A stretch of DNA of 34,125 bases from Verrucomicrobiota bacterium (GCA_016871535.1 VHCZ01000043.1:1-34125); one strand, 5' to 3'; positions 1 through 8,939 are shown, counted from the stretch's first letter. The notes: a model not told the origin generated them from the letters alone. Translations and numbers: made by a program.

Positions 1-667
1 CCAGCGTGAAGGCCACGACGTTGTTCGCGCACGAGGCGTTACCCGGCCGCAGCCAGAAACCCACCACCAGCTTGGCTTCTTCCAACACAGCCAAGAGCGG
101 ATGCAAACAGGGCTTGGTCCCCAAACGAGTGTAGCCAACGGCCACCCCTTCCTGGTGGCCGTCCTCGTGCAGGAGCCGGGTCGAGTCCAAGTCCAGAGCA
201 TAGCCGCCCGGGCGGCTGGGCAACCGTTCCTGACACCAGCGCCACAACGGACGGAACGTGGCCAGGTTTTGGCCGGCGCTGGTGAACCCCTGGAAGAAGC
301 GCGTGAAGGTGGACTGGCTGCCGATGCGCTGGATGGCCAGGAGCACCGGCAACATCACGTCGCGCCGCAGATGCGCGACTTGCGCCAGCTTCTGCGCACC
401 CGCCAGGATACCGCTCAAGAAGCCCAGTGCCAGATCGGCCACGGGAATGGCTTTCTTGCTGTGGCGCTGATGCGGCAGCACTCGGGCCAGCAGCTCGCCG
501 AAGCGGTGCCAATGGAGAAAACCAGCGAACGTCAGCAGTCCGGCCCGTCCGCTGACTTTCTGGTCGGTAAATCCGATTTGGATCGATTGTTCGGGAGTTT
601 GGAGTCTAATGAAGTCGGTCACTGTTTGGTGAGCCGCTTCCCGTGTGGGAATTGATGGTAATGTCAT
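1..667 (-). CDS. IS1380-type transposase, N-terminal part (runs off window)
   Basis: This is an open minus-strand frame from an ATG at 665-667 to the window edge, 222 codons without a stop. The protein resembles the N-terminal half of DDE transposases of the IS1380 group. It has a basic segment near residues 66-72 (QRHSKKA), a helical stretch with LALGFLSGILAGAQKLAQVA, and the segment GYALDLDSTRLLHEDG (residues 155-170), whose Asp (159 or 161) should be the first catalytic acid. The following GVAVGYTRLGTKPCLHPLLA is also typical of the family. It would bind the element ends and catalyse cut-and-paste transposition. The C-terminal half with the remaining acidic residues is outside the window, so integrity cannot be judged. 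The element's left end should lie between about 667 and 800, but I could not fix an inverted repeat without the other end. Assignment is from memory of the family. Confidence 0.8.
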   Translation of the reverse strand, partial: MTLPSIPTREAAHQTVTDFIRLQTPEQSIQIGFTDQKVSGRAGLLTFAGFLHWHRFGELLARVLPHQRHSKKAIPVADLALGFLSGILAGAQKLAQVAHLRRDVMLPVLLAIQRIGSQSTFTRFFQGFTSAGQNLATFRPLWRWCQERLPSRPGGYALDLDSTRLLHEDGHQEGVAVGYTRLGTKPCLHPLLAVLEEAKLVVGFWLRPGNASCANNVVAFTL

Positions 668-851
668 TGTCCATCAACGATTCCCAAATAGTGACCGCTT
701 CGGCTACTGAATAGTCACGGCTTAGCGCGTGCCAACCATCCTGCGGAGGACTCCCTCTTTGCTCGAGGAATTTTACAAAATCCAGGACCTCCTTCTGTAA
801 GGACGGCGGAAGTGTCTTGGTTTTCTCAAATATCCGTTCAGCAGTACTCAC
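606..851 (-). CDS. DUF2281/VapB-like antitoxin, possibly cut by the IS
   Basis: The frame starting at a GTG (849-851) gives a protein beginning VSTAERIFEKTKTLPPSL, followed by QKEVLDFVKFLEQRG. This is the signature of small DUF2281-type proteins, usually antitoxins of VapBC-like pairs. The open frame extends further upstream, but that part overlaps the start of the divergent PA14 gene and looks non-coding, so GTG 851 is the likely start. The family-like part ends near residue 33. The rest, to the TAG at 606-608, overlaps the first 62 bases of the transposase in another frame and may be IS-derived sequence. A toxin would be expected just downstream on this strand, where the transposase now sits. 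No PIN or RelE toxin is visible. Function is inferred from the short N-terminal match only. Confidence 0.5.
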   Translation of the reverse strand: MSTAERIFEKTKTLPPSLQKEVLDFVKFLEQRGSPPQDGWHALSRDYSVAEAVTIWESLMDNDITINSHTGSGSPNSDRLH

Positions 852-930
852 GATCCGATAATGTGTGCCGTCCAATGCAGCGTCAAGCCTCGTGGACGCT
901 AGCGTTTGCTGAGCACCGTCATCAATTCCA

Positions 931-1920
931 ATGAAATCCCCTGCCTGCCCCACCTTGCTGTTCGCAATGCTTGCCTGGAGCGTCCTAGGCATCACCGGCC
1001 AGACCGCGCCCGCTGCGCCTTCGGATACACCCGCCACAATCATCCGCGGTCGCGTGCTGGACGAGGCGCGTCGGCCTGCCCCTTATGTCTGGGTTCAAGT
1101 CCAGACGCTCGACCCCACTGCCGCGCCCGACTTGCGAACCGGTGGTTGGGCCTTGGCGAGCACGAACTCGGACGCGGACGGCGAGTTCGCACTCTCCGTT
1201 GATAGATTGCCGCCCACATGGACGCTCCTCGCGCTTCAAGGTGAAAACGTCGCGTGGCACGAGCACACGTTATCCATCGATCCTCCCGGCGCGCGACCCA
1301 TCACTCTCGATCTGCGCCCATGGCCTCGGATCAACGGTTTGATTCGCGCGCTGGATGAGTCGCTGCTCGGCTACTCGGTCGCCATCGAGGTGGAGTCCAC
1401 GGCGACGCGCGCCATCCCTGCGCTCGCATCCGTGCCGGCAAGCGTGGCGATAGGCGGCGAACTCAAACCCGGCCTCGTCGCTGAGGTGTTTCTCATTTCG
1501 GACAGTCTGGGAGACGGGTCCCGGATTCTTGACGATGCCTGGTTCACGCGCACACCTCTGTTTCGGCGAATCGAGTCCCAGATTAGCTATCGACAGGCCC
1601 CCCGCTTCGGGGAGACCGGCTTAGCCGCCGACTTCGCAGTTCGCTGGTCCGGCATCATCAGGATTCCGACAGCCGGAGAATACACCCTGTCGGTTTTAAG
1701 CGATGATGGAGTGCGAATCGTAATTGATGGTCATCCACCGGTGCTGTACGACGATGGAGTCCACGCCGCTCGACTTGCAAGCAAGAATGTGCAGCTCGCC
1801 GCTGGCGATCATGAGTTGCTCGTAGAGTACTTCCAGGGAGGATATTCTCCTTCGTTGCGCCTCGCCATCCGGCCTTTGGCGCGAAAACAGGACCCCGCGG
1901 AATTTTCGGACACGCTCTAA
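931..1920 (+). CDS. Secreted protein with carboxypeptidase-like and PA14 domains (5' part of a broken gene)
   Basis: The protein has 329 residues. The N-terminus (MKSPACPTLLFAMLAWSVLG) is a signal peptide. Residues about 35-130 look like a carboxypeptidase regulatory-like beta-sandwich (IRGRVLDEARRPAPYVWVQV, later DADGEFALSVD). Residues about 180-318 are a PA14 domain: LVAEVF near the start, then FAVRWSGIIRIPTAGEYTLS, SDDGVRIVIDG and GDHELLVEYFQGG, the usual sugar-binding or protein-binding fold of secreted bacterial proteins. It ends at TAA 1918-1920 soon after the PA14 domain. The sequence straight after the stop encodes a propeller in another frame, so this is probably the front half of a longer secreted or membrane sensor that has lost a base near 1918. 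An alternative start at 967 would shorten the signal peptide. The ligand is unknown. Confidence 0.75.
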   Translation: MKSPACPTLLFAMLAWSVLGITGQTAPAAPSDTPATIIRGRVLDEARRPAPYVWVQVQTLDPTAAPDLRTGGWALASTNSDADGEFALSVDRLPPTWTLLALQGENVAWHEHTLSIDPPGARPITLDLRPWPRINGLIRALDESLLGYSVAIEVESTATRAIPALASVPASVAIGGELKPGLVAEVFLISDSLGDGSRILDDAWFTRTPLFRRIESQISYRQAPRFGETGLAADFAVRWSGIIRIPTAGEYTLSVLSDDGVRIVIDGHPPVLYDDGVHAARLASKNVQLAAGDHELLVEYFQGGYSPSLRLAIRPLARKQDPAEFSDTL

Positions 1921-1922
1921 GG

Positions 1923-2604
1923 ACTGATTTCTTGCAAGGCGTCCAGACCCGGACCTTCAAGATTCATCCCCGCGACAAGGGCCGCTGGCGGACTTATACA
2001 ACGGCGGACGGCCTGCCGTCCGAAGACATCCGGCGCATCCTTTTCGCGCAAGATGGGGGCGGCTTGGTTCGCGACGGCGCATGGGGTGACGCGATTTGAC
2101 GGACGGCAGTTTAAAACCCTGAGCCGCGTGGATGGACTGCTCGATGATTCGGTGCTTTCCCTTTGTGAGACCCGGGACGGGTCCCTATGGGTTGGGAGTG
2201 CGTCCGGAGCGAACCGAATTAAGGAGGGGCGCATCACGACTTATGCCGCAACCAATGGCTTGGCTGGCGGCGAGATCTTCCACATCGAACAGGGACCTGA
2301 TGGGCGGATTTGGTTCCGCACCCGCGAGGGTCTCTGCTTCTTCGACGGCCAGCGATTTCAGTCCGTACCTGGGGTTTCCAGAATTGAGGATAGCCTCTTT
2401 ACCTTTTGGCGGAACAAGCCCCTGGCGGTGGCGCCTAACGGAATGGTTTGGGTTGTTACTAAAGACCGAGGCGAACTGGCGCAATGGGACGGCCAGACGA
2501 TGAAACCAGTCGCCGCCGACCTTATTCGAACCAACGATTGGATTGATACGCTCCATTTTGATCGCAAGGGAAGGCTTTGGTTTCAGTTGGGAACGCGAGG
2601 CTGA
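1923..2604 (+). pseudogene. Two-component-regulator-type beta-propeller, broken by frameshift and stop
   Basis: This piece encodes repeated propeller blades of the kind seen in the sensor part of hybrid two-component regulators. Typical motifs are WRTYTTADGLPSEDIRRILF, AAWFATAHGVTRFDGRQF, RDGSLWVGSASGANRI, PDGRIWFRTREGLCFFDG and RKGRLWFQLGTRG. The first blade is in the frame of position 1923 and the rest is in the frame of 2053. The switch falls in a run of five G at about 2054-2058: removing one G restores QDGAAWFATAHGVTRFDG. The frame then meets TGA at 2602-2604, and the same frame reopens immediately as GRIEGDHAGAVAMKD, so one in-frame stop separates this piece from the next propeller blades. 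The damage is either genuine decay or sequence error. The original gene probably ran from 931 through to at least 3160. Confidence 0.7.
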
Positions 2605-2634
2605 GGACGAATCGAAGGTGATCACGCCGGAGCG

Positions 2635-5112
2635 GTGGCGATGAAGGATGCCCTCCCGGCACAGGCTCCGGCCTCTCACTCAGACACTGACCTCTTCTTC
2701 GCTAGAAACTTCAGACGAAGTGTGCCGACGTCGTTTCTTGAACAAGATGATGGCACCTATTGGTTTGGTCTGGGAGGGGGCGGCGCTCTGCGATTAACCG
2801 GCCCAACACTCTTTGCTTTCGCCGCGCCAATTCCGCTTCCGAATGGACGGGTGATGGACATTCAAGCGGCGCCTGACGGAGGCATTTGGTTTGCTACTTC
2901 GGGCGGGTTGGCACGATACGAGTCTGGTCCGATCACTGCGTTTACGCGCGCGGACGGTCTGCCGTCGAACAACGCAAGTGGGGTAGCGTTCGATGCGAAT
3001 GGAGTTCTTTGGGTCGGATGTTACTGGGCCCAAGGCTTCAGCGGAGGGTTGTGGAAGTTCGATGGGAACCAATCGTCAGTCCTGGATCGCACCACTGGAC
3101 TCGAGGGAAGCGCCGTTAATCACATTCGCCGGACCAGTGAAGGGGCCATGTGGTTCAATGACGACTGGGTCAAACAGCAGCAACAATTCATCACAGGAAA
3201 CGCAGACAGCTTTGAAGGCGTTCAGGCCCTCGCAAACGCGCTGTCAACTGTCGCGGCATACCAGACCTTTCGTGTTCGGGCGCAGAACTTGAGCGCGCTT
3301 GCCTTTCGGATTCTGGCGGTGATGCGTGAAAGCGAAAGGTTGTGGAGCGGCGTTCGCCCAGACAGTTTGGCAGTTGAATTCAGGCGCACACTGTGGCGGG
3401 AGGCGCTGCTGGGCTGGAAGGACACCATGGAGCGGACCCGCCCGCAGCTCGTGATGGATCGCGCGGAATGCGAATCCAAGGTGCGCCTGCTCAGCGAACT
3501 GGAAATAAACATGCGCGAAGCGAACCGGCAGCTCCTTGCCCACGCCGCGCGTGCTGATGCACTCGCCCCACGCAAAGCCTGGGACGAAATCGTCATGCTG
3601 AGTGGCCCACGCGCTCGGCGATTGCGTGAGGTAACGGATCGCGGCGAGGCGCTGGGTTTGTTTTGCGTGCGTCCCGTCTGGTTAGTGAACCCAGAAATGG
3701 TGAGCCGTGTGTTTCCATTGCGCGCGGGTTTGTTCGATCTGATCGTGTTCGATGAGGCGTCGCAATTGCCTGTCGAGTGCGCCCTGCCGGCGCTCTATCG
3801 AGCGCGCCGCACAGTCGTCAGCGGGGACGAAAAGCAGCTTCCACCGACAAGCTTTTTCAGTTCACGGTTCAGCAGCGATGAGGACGAGGAAACGGGTAAC
3901 TGGTTGGAAAGCGACGATGCCGATGCCAACGCTGCGCTCCATCAGCAGCGAGTGGAGGCGGCAAACCGGCGCGAAGTAAAGGATTGTGAAGACGTGCTCG
4001 CGCTCGCCCAAGATGTTCTACCCGTCGCCACGCTGGAGATTCATTACCGCTCCAAGTTCCGCCATCTGGTCGCGTTCTCGAACGCGGCATTCTACGCGGA
4101 TCGTCTGAGTGTTCCGGCGAAGCATCCTGAGGCGGAGATTCACCGCGCGCGCCCCATTGAGGTCATCCGCGCCGACACCTTGTATCAGGACCAGTGTAAT
4201 TCCGGCGAGGCGGATCGCATCGTTGAGCTGCTCTGTAAGGTATGGTTGAACGGCTCAGCCCAAACGCGGCCAACCATCGGCGTGGTCACGTTCAACTTGA
4301 AGCAAGCCGACCTGATCTTCAAAAAAATTGAAGAACGCGCGGAAAGTGACGCTGCCTTTCGCAGCGCTTTCGAACAAGAATTGCACCGAACGCAAGAAGG
4401 AGAAGACATGCGCTTCTTTGTCAAGAACCTCGAAAACGTGCAAGGTGACGAGCGCGATTGGATTATCTTCTCGACGACCTTCGGCCGCGATCCGCACGGC
4501 GTGTTTCGACGCAACTTCGGCGTGCTCGGACAACAAGGTGGCGAGCGCCGGCTCAATGTGGCGATAACTCGCGCCCGGGAAAAGGTCGTGCTCGTCACGT
4601 CCGTGCCAGTGTCGGAAGTATCATCGTTCACAACGAGCGGTGGACGGCGGCGGGCGCATTTGGCGCGTGATTTTCTGCAGGCGTACCTCGACTATGCACA
4701 CAAGCTTCAGCAAGGCGATCTGGCCGGCGCGGACGCTGCGTTGCGGGCGCTCGGGAGTGACGGAGCGGCGACTCCGGGGCGGCCAATGGATTCGAGGCGG
4801 CGGTTTGTCAGCGAGGTTATGAAATTTCTCGAACGGCACGGGCATCAGCCCGTGGCGGGCGCTGAATGCGACGCTTTCGCGCTCGATCTCGCGCTTGTGG
4901 ATGCACGCACAGGATTGTTCGGCCTGGGCATCGAGTGCGATCCGCCGAGACACGAGTTGCTGGTCGCCGCGCGTGCGCGCGAGCTGTGGCGCCCTCGCGT
5001 CTTGCAGCGGAGCATCCCAGGTGTTCACCGTGTCTGGTCGCGTGCGTGGTATCATGACCGCGACGCTGAACAACGCCGTCTGCTGGAAGCGGCAGCCGGG
5101 TTGAGATCCTGA
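2635..5112 (+). CDS. Chimeric ORF: propeller blades joined to a truncated SF1 helicase with C-terminal endonuclease-like domain
   Basis: The protein has 825 residues. Residues 1-176 continue the upstream propeller (DGGIWFATSGGLARYESG, DANGVLWVGCYW, TSEGAMWFND). From about residue 178 it changes abruptly to a superfamily 1 helicase of the large DUF4011/AAA_11-AAA_12 kind. Visible motifs are DEASQ (373-377, motif II), GDEKQLPP (397-404, motif III), HYRSKFRHL (470-478), NLENVQGDERD (598-608, motif V) and RRLNVAITRAREK (638-650, motif VI). Residues about 722-815 resemble the MTES_1575-type restriction-endonuclease fold (Asp751, GIECD at 765-769, HRVWS near 798). The Walker A part normally far upstream is missing, so the helicase cannot be an active ATPase as written. 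The join at about nt 3163 is in frame, so the start at GTG 2635 belongs to the propeller. Full-length relatives exceed 1,000 residues. The product is probably non-functional, or the join is an assembly artefact. Confidence 0.75.
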   Translation: MAMKDALPAQAPASHSDTDLFFARNFRRSVPTSFLEQDDGTYWFGLGGGGALRLTGPTLFAFAAPIPLPNGRVMDIQAAPDGGIWFATSGGLARYESGPITAFTRADGLPSNNASGVAFDANGVLWVGCYWAQGFSGGLWKFDGNQSSVLDRTTGLEGSAVNHIRRTSEGAMWFNDDWVKQQQQFITGNADSFEGVQALANALSTVAAYQTFRVRAQNLSALAFRILAVMRESERLWSGVRPDSLAVEFRRTLWREALLGWKDTMERTRPQLVMDRAECESKVRLLSELEINMREANRQLLAHAARADALAPRKAWDEIVMLSGPRARRLREVTDRGEALGLFCVRPVWLVNPEMVSRVFPLRAGLFDLIVFDEASQLPVECALPALYRARRTVVSGDEKQLPPTSFFSSRFSSDEDEETGNWLESDDADANAALHQQRVEAANRREVKDCEDVLALAQDVLPVATLEIHYRSKFRHLVAFSNAAFYADRLSVPAKHPEAEIHRARPIEVIRADTLYQDQCNSGEADRIVELLCKVWLNGSAQTRPTIGVVTFNLKQADLIFKKIEERAESDAAFRSAFEQELHRTQEGEDMRFFVKNLENVQGDERDWIIFSTTFGRDPHGVFRRNFGVLGQQGGERRLNVAITRAREKVVLVTSVPVSEVSSFTTSGGRRRAHLARDFLQAYLDYAHKLQQGDLAGADAALRALGSDGAATPGRPMDSRRRFVSEVMKFLERHGHQPVAGAECDAFALDLALVDARTGLFGLGIECDPPRHELLVAARARELWRPRVLQRSIPGVHRVWSRAWYHDRDAEQRRLLEAAAGLRS

Positions 5113-5117
5113 ACGCC

Positions 5118-5612
5118 ATGAGTGGCCCGAAAGTTGTCAATCTCGAAGCCGTTCGCCGCCGACGTCAACGCGAGTGCCTCGCCCACTTGCACGCGCTACG
5201 GGAGACGGTCGCCGAATGGCGATCGGCCATGAAACGCGCTGGCTTCCTCACTGATCAACTCACCCGCGAGGCCTCGATGATGCTGGAGCGGTTGGACGAA
5301 CTTCGCCAAAGTGAGCGATGGTCGCCACTTCAGGCGGAATTGTCTGCGCAACTGGCGTTCTTCCGCGAGGGCACCGCAAACGCCCGCGAGACCGCAATCC
5401 AACGCAAGGCGACCTCGCGTGAGCGAAGCAGACGCTTGGAGGTCGCCGCGGCGATGCTGCAACGGGAGTGGCGGGCGGCTGGTGGTCTCCCACCTCCAGA
5501 ATTGAACGAAGTGATCCGCGCGAGCAATACGGAGGACGAGACCGAGCTCGCTTGGATGTCGTTGTTCAGTCGGCCTTCCAGAAGCTGCCGAGTCCATCCA
5601 CGACCGGTTTAG
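5118..5612 (+). CDS. Small coiled-coil protein, likely partner of the helicase-nuclease
   Basis: This 164-residue protein begins MSGPKVVNLEAVRRRRQREC, only 5 bases after the helicase stop, so the two were co-transcribed. The body is almost entirely charged helix (long Arg/Glu/Ala-rich stretches, residues about 10-130), suggesting a coiled coil. No enzymatic motif is visible. I recall similar MSGPKVV-type proteins elsewhere but cannot name a family. The last 20 residues (about 145 onward) look out of frame. The alternative frame at about 5550-5680 gives LDVVVQSAFQKLPS and SARQRELGNALRDEN, which fits a helical continuation better, so a frameshift near 5550 is likely. The gene then runs into the transposase remnant at 5692. 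A role accompanying the helicase-nuclease, perhaps in phage or foreign-DNA defence, is inference from adjacency. Confidence 0.55.
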   Translation: MSGPKVVNLEAVRRRRQRECLAHLHALRETVAEWRSAMKRAGFLTDQLTREASMMLERLDELRQSERWSPLQAELSAQLAFFREGTANARETAIQRKATSRERSRRLEVAAAMLQREWRAAGGLPPPELNEVIRASNTEDETELAWMSLFSRPSRSCRVHPRPV

Positions 5613-5691
5613 ACGACGCCACTTCCGCCCGGCAACGTGAACTTGGCAATGCATTGCGCGACGAAAATTCCCCCAAGCGCAATTTTCAGGT

Positions 5692-5802
5692 GTGGATCCG
5701 TTGCTCTGTCCCAAGTGCGGCGGAACGATGAAGATCATCCGCTTCATCGAGCGACGGGAGCGCGATGTGATCGAGAAAATTCTCCGGCATTGCGGGCTGT
5801 GA
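5692..5802 (+). pseudogene. IS91-type transposase, C-terminal remnant
   Basis: A 36-codon segment encodes VDPLLCPKCGGTMKIIRFIE, followed by RRERDVIEKILRHCGL and TGA. This closely matches the usual C-terminal end of Y2-type IS91/ISCR transposases, with the zinc-finger-like CPKCGG and the terminal IEKILRHLGL pattern. Nothing of the catalytic body is present upstream, so this is only the tail left after deletion or recombination. It lies directly after the disrupted coiled-coil gene and just before a strong hairpin, consistent with the 3' end of such an element. Confidence 0.6.
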
Positions 5803-5888
5803 CGGTGAGGTAATCGTGACGGGCGGCTTGACGCAGGCGCGCTGTCCGTGCGAGGCCAAAATTCCACAGCGGACGGCGCCTTCGTGAA

Positions 5889-5933
5889 GATTCTGGCCTG
5901 GAACGGACGCGGAGACCGTCCCAGGCCAGAATC
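5889..5933. repeat. Long hairpin downstream of the IS91 remnant
   Basis: A perfect 13-base inverted repeat (GATTCTGGCCTGG at 5889-5901, CCAGGCCAGAATC at 5921-5933) continues after one mismatch with ACGG/CCGT, leaving a nine-base loop. There is no T-run after it, so it is unlikely to be a simple terminator. IS91-type elements have hairpins near their 3' end, and this may be such an end remnant. The rest of 5803-6059 shows no convincing gene. Confidence 0.55.
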
Positions 5934-6059
5934 CTTCCGACCAGAATCGGACCAGAACGTTGAGCCGGCGGCCATTTTTGCCGGACATTTGTGTTGAAGC
6001 CCTGACCCCGTACGGCTACGCTCCCTTCAATCCGCGAAAAAGCAAATTCCTATCATTTT

Positions 6060-7580
6060 ATGCTCAAGAATATGTGGGTCCCAAAATGGCAACGTGATCA
6101 GACCAAGGGTGTCGATTCCCCCATCCCAACCCAGGTGATTTCAACCGAGGAATTCATCCCGCGCCCGCAGAACCAGCAACAAAAGCAATGGGAACACCTC
6201 ATCGGCCAATTGGCTGAAGAAAAGTCCAAACGGCTCGGCATGACCAAACGCGATTTCCTGCGCAGTTCCATGGGCATGGCCACGGCCTTTATCGCCAGCA
6301 ACATGGTCTATGGCCCGTGCTGGGACGTTGAGGCCGCCGAAACCCTCGAACGGGCGGCCACGGAGGAGAAGTTCCCCAAGGGTGACTACTTCGTCTTCGA
6401 CGTGCAGACGCATTTCACGGACGGCGTGCCGCTGGGCATCCGAAACGCGCCGTTCGTCAAGGACATGGGATTCCAGCTCGACGAGAACCCCGAGGCCTAC
6501 AGCTTCAAGAATTTCGTGAAGGAGTTGTTTTTCGACAGCGAGACGAGCTTGATCGTCATCTCCGGTGTGCCCGGACGCGAGAACCCGAAAGATAACGCGG
6601 GTGTGCCGCTCGAAGGCAAAGCGCGCGGCGGCGGCGTGCTGCCCAGTTGGCTCATGTCCAGTCGCAAAAAGGAACTCAACGAATTAGCCGGCTGCACCCG
6701 CGCACTCTGCCAGGGCAATTGCGCTCCGAACCACTATTGGGACCGCACGAAAAATCAGCCGGATTTCCCCGCCTTGTTCGAACAGATGGAACGCGAGAAA
6801 AAACTTTACGGCATCGACTCCTGGAAGTGGTATTGCCACACGGACCCTGGCCGCTCGGGCAACGGCTTCCGGCTTGACGACGAAAAGTTGGCCTACCCGT
6901 TCTACAAAAAGTCCATCGAACTCGGACTGAAAATCTTTAGCGTCCACAAAGGGTTCTCGTCCCAGTCGCGAACGCTCGGCCACCTCGCGCATCCAGGTGA
7001 TGTCGAAAAGGCGGCGCTGAATCATCCGGATCTCACCTTCATTATTTACCACTCCGCGATGAAACACGGCCCGTGGGAGCCGGAGTTCAAGAACGATGGT
7101 AATTACGATCCGACCACGGGCGACTTCCTGTGGCATGCGGAGCTGATGAAGATCAAGGAGCGGAATCCGCGGATGAACAATGTCTATTGCGAGATCGGTT
7201 CCTCCTTTGGCTTGCTCTTCATTGCGAACCCGGAAATGTGCATGCACTTGATCGGGCGGAACATTAAAACCTACGGCGCCGACCATGTGGTCTGGGGCAC
7301 CGATTGCTTGTGGTGGGGATCGCCGCAATGGGTCATCGACGCGTTCAAGCGGTTCCAGATCAGCGATCAGTTGTGCGAGAAGTTTGGTTACGCCAAACTC
7401 ACGAAGGAAGACAAAGCAAAGATCTTCGGACTGAATGCCGCCAAAATCTACGGCGTGGACGTGAACGCCAAACTCAAGGCGTTTCCCAAGGACTCCCTGT
7501 CGCGGCTCAAGATGGCCTATCTGGAGCAGGGAGGGCAGCGTGACAACGCGGCTTATGGCTGGGTGCGCGCAGAAGCGTAA
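6060..7580 (+). CDS. Amidohydrolase-family protein (Amidohydro_2-like), exported or anchored
   Basis: The protein has 506 residues and appears intact. Residues 60-90 ([20 protein letters not shown]) look like a Tat-type signal with KR instead of RR, but it sits unusually far from the start behind about 60 hydrophilic residues. The body fits a TIM-barrel metal hydrolase. FDVQTHF (113-119) is at the first metal-ligand strand (one His rather than the usual HxH), SVHKG and IIYHSAMKH follow in the barrel, and WGTDCLWWG near the C-terminus carries the conserved Asp. Related members hydrolyse or decarboxylate small aromatic or cyclic acids, but the substrate cannot be read here. The next gene starts inside its last codons, so it is translationally coupled to a multiheme cytochrome. 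A start at ATG 6072 is an alternative. No clear ribosome binding site is seen. Confidence 0.75.
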   Translation: MLKNMWVPKWQRDQTKGVDSPIPTQVISTEEFIPRPQNQQQKQWEHLIGQLAEEKSKRLGMTKRDFLRSSMGMATAFIASNMVYGPCWDVEAAETLERAATEEKFPKGDYFVFDVQTHFTDGVPLGIRNAPFVKDMGFQLDENPEAYSFKNFVKELFFDSETSLIVISGVPGRENPKDNAGVPLEGKARGGGVLPSWLMSSRKKELNELAGCTRALCQGNCAPNHYWDRTKNQPDFPALFEQMEREKKLYGIDSWKWYCHTDPGRSGNGFRLDDEKLAYPFYKKSIELGLKIFSVHKGFSSQSRTLGHLAHPGDVEKAALNHPDLTFIIYHSAMKHGPWEPEFKNDGNYDPTTGDFLWHAELMKIKERNPRMNNVYCEIGSSFGLLFIANPEMCMHLIGRNIKTYGADHVVWGTDCLWWGSPQWVIDAFKRFQISDQLCEKFGYAKLTKEDKAKIFGLNAAKIYGVDVNAKLKAFPKDSLSRLKMAYLEQGGQRDNAAYGWVRAEA

Positions 7581-8562
7581 GGCCGCGGCCCGCATTGCCA
7601 TAGCTGCCGCAGGGCTGATGATCGCTTCAGTGTCGCTCTCGGCGGCGGCATTGGAGCCGACGCTCGATCGAGCCGCCTGGGGTTCCAACCACGTGGGCCG
7701 GCTGCTTCCCGAGTTCATCTCCGGGGACGAGTGCCTGTTTTGCCATCGCGTCAGCATCGGGCCGGCCTGGACCAAGAACCGGCATCAATCAACCGTCCGT
7801 CTGGTCGAGTTCGATCCATCCGCGCGTCAGGGGCTGAAATCCTCCAAACTCCCCGAGTCGCTGATCAAAGAAGTGGAGTTTGCCCTGGGCCGAACAAATC
7901 AATGGCGCTGGCTCAAGCGATCCGAAGCGTACGGCCATCTCGACTTGCTCTCCGCGCGGACCGATCCAGCCGGGTCTGCAGCGAAGCCGCCATCCGAGCA
8001 CGTGGCACCGCACTGGGACACCCGCGCGTTTGCCGCCCGGTGTGCCGGCTGCCATGCGACCGGTGTTGATTCGCGCACCGGCGCGTTCGCGGCCACCTCC
8101 ATCGATTGCTTCGCCTGTCATGGCGATGCGAGCCTGGAACACACGAAGGACACGTCCGGCATTCTGCTGGCGAGAAAGCGCAATGACCCGGCGCGAGTGG
8201 TCGCGTCGATCTGTGGCTCGTGCCACATCCGCTCCGGCCGTTCGCGCAGCACCGGCCGGCCCTTTCCCAACAATTTCGTGCCCGGTGACAATCTGTTCCA
8301 GGACTTCGCAGTGAATTTCTCGAACGCCGCCATCGGTAAATTGAATCCCATCGATCGGCACGTTCTGCTGAACGTGCGAGACATGGTCGAACATGGCCGC
8401 CAGGAGGTGACCTGCCTTTCCTGCCACAGCGTGCATCGGAGTTCGACGGCGGGGCACCAACGGCAACCTCGCGGAGAGATTTGCTGGACCTGCCATGATC
8501 GCGAACGCGAGACGCTCCTGCCCAACGGGTCGAAGACGCTCGGCACAGTTTGCGATGAGTGA
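7540..8562 (+). CDS. Six-heme cytochrome c
   Basis: The protein has 340 residues, with a signal peptide ([20 protein letters not shown], then SLSAAA). Six CxxCH heme-binding motifs are visible: CLFCH (65), CAGCH (168), CFACH (190), CGSCH (225), CLSCH (292) and CWTCH (315). It should be a periplasmic electron carrier or multiheme redox protein. The GTG start at 7540 overlaps the amidohydrolase by 41 bases and is preceded by a good purine-rich ribosome binding site (AGGGAGGG, 7528-7535). An ATG at 7555 is the alternative. The 98 residues between hemes 1 and 2 have no match I recognise. The coupled start implies work with the upstream amidohydrolase-family protein, perhaps accepting or supplying electrons, but this is inference. 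Confidence 0.85.
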   Translation: MTTRLMAGCAQKRKAAARIAIAAAGLMIASVSLSAAALEPTLDRAAWGSNHVGRLLPEFISGDECLFCHRVSIGPAWTKNRHQSTVRLVEFDPSARQGLKSSKLPESLIKEVEFALGRTNQWRWLKRSEAYGHLDLLSARTDPAGSAAKPPSEHVAPHWDTRAFAARCAGCHATGVDSRTGAFAATSIDCFACHGDASLEHTKDTSGILLARKRNDPARVVASICGSCHIRSGRSRSTGRPFPNNFVPGDNLFQDFAVNFSNAAIGKLNPIDRHVLLNVRDMVEHGRQEVTCLSCHSVHRSSTAGHQRQPRGEICWTCHDRERETLLPNGSKTLGTVCDE

Positions 8563-8600
8563 ACCATTCGACCCTGTGAACTCATGACTCAAAAGCCCCT

Positions 8601-8939
8601 ATGAACCACTCGAACGAAATCGACTACGAACATTGGCCCGCGAACCAGCCCATGGACGAAACTGACGTAAGTCTCCGAGCTTATCTCTCGCGCCTGAGCG
8701 ACGAGCACCTGGTTCGGTTCGACCCGGCCTGGAGCGACGACCAGGTCATGGAATGGGACGGTAACTTCAAATGCGACGGCACGTTGATGCTGGTCTGCTG
8801 CGAGCGCGATGTGGGCGTCACTGAGTTTCGCCGAGTGTTGGCGGAACATTTGCAGGTCCGCACTGCCGTGGTTTCAGGTCCAAATTTCACGAGCGCCAGC
8901 AGACCCGGCGGCAATACAGACACCACAACTCAGGCCTCG
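8601..8939 (+). other. Unrecognised coding-like segment in frame ahead of the hydrolase
   Basis: This segment is open and in frame with the following hydrolase. It begins MNHSNEIDYEHWPANQPMDE and includes YLSRLSDEHLVRFDPAWSDD, then WDGNFKCDGTLMLVCCERD. I do not recognise it. The hydrolase has its own start and secretion signal at 8940, so the segment is either a small separate gene whose stop was lost or the front of another truncated gene. There is no signal peptide at its start. Confidence 0.35.

Noticed and set aside
5889-5933. Rho-independent terminator
   Set aside because: The hairpin is strong but no T-run follows on either strand.
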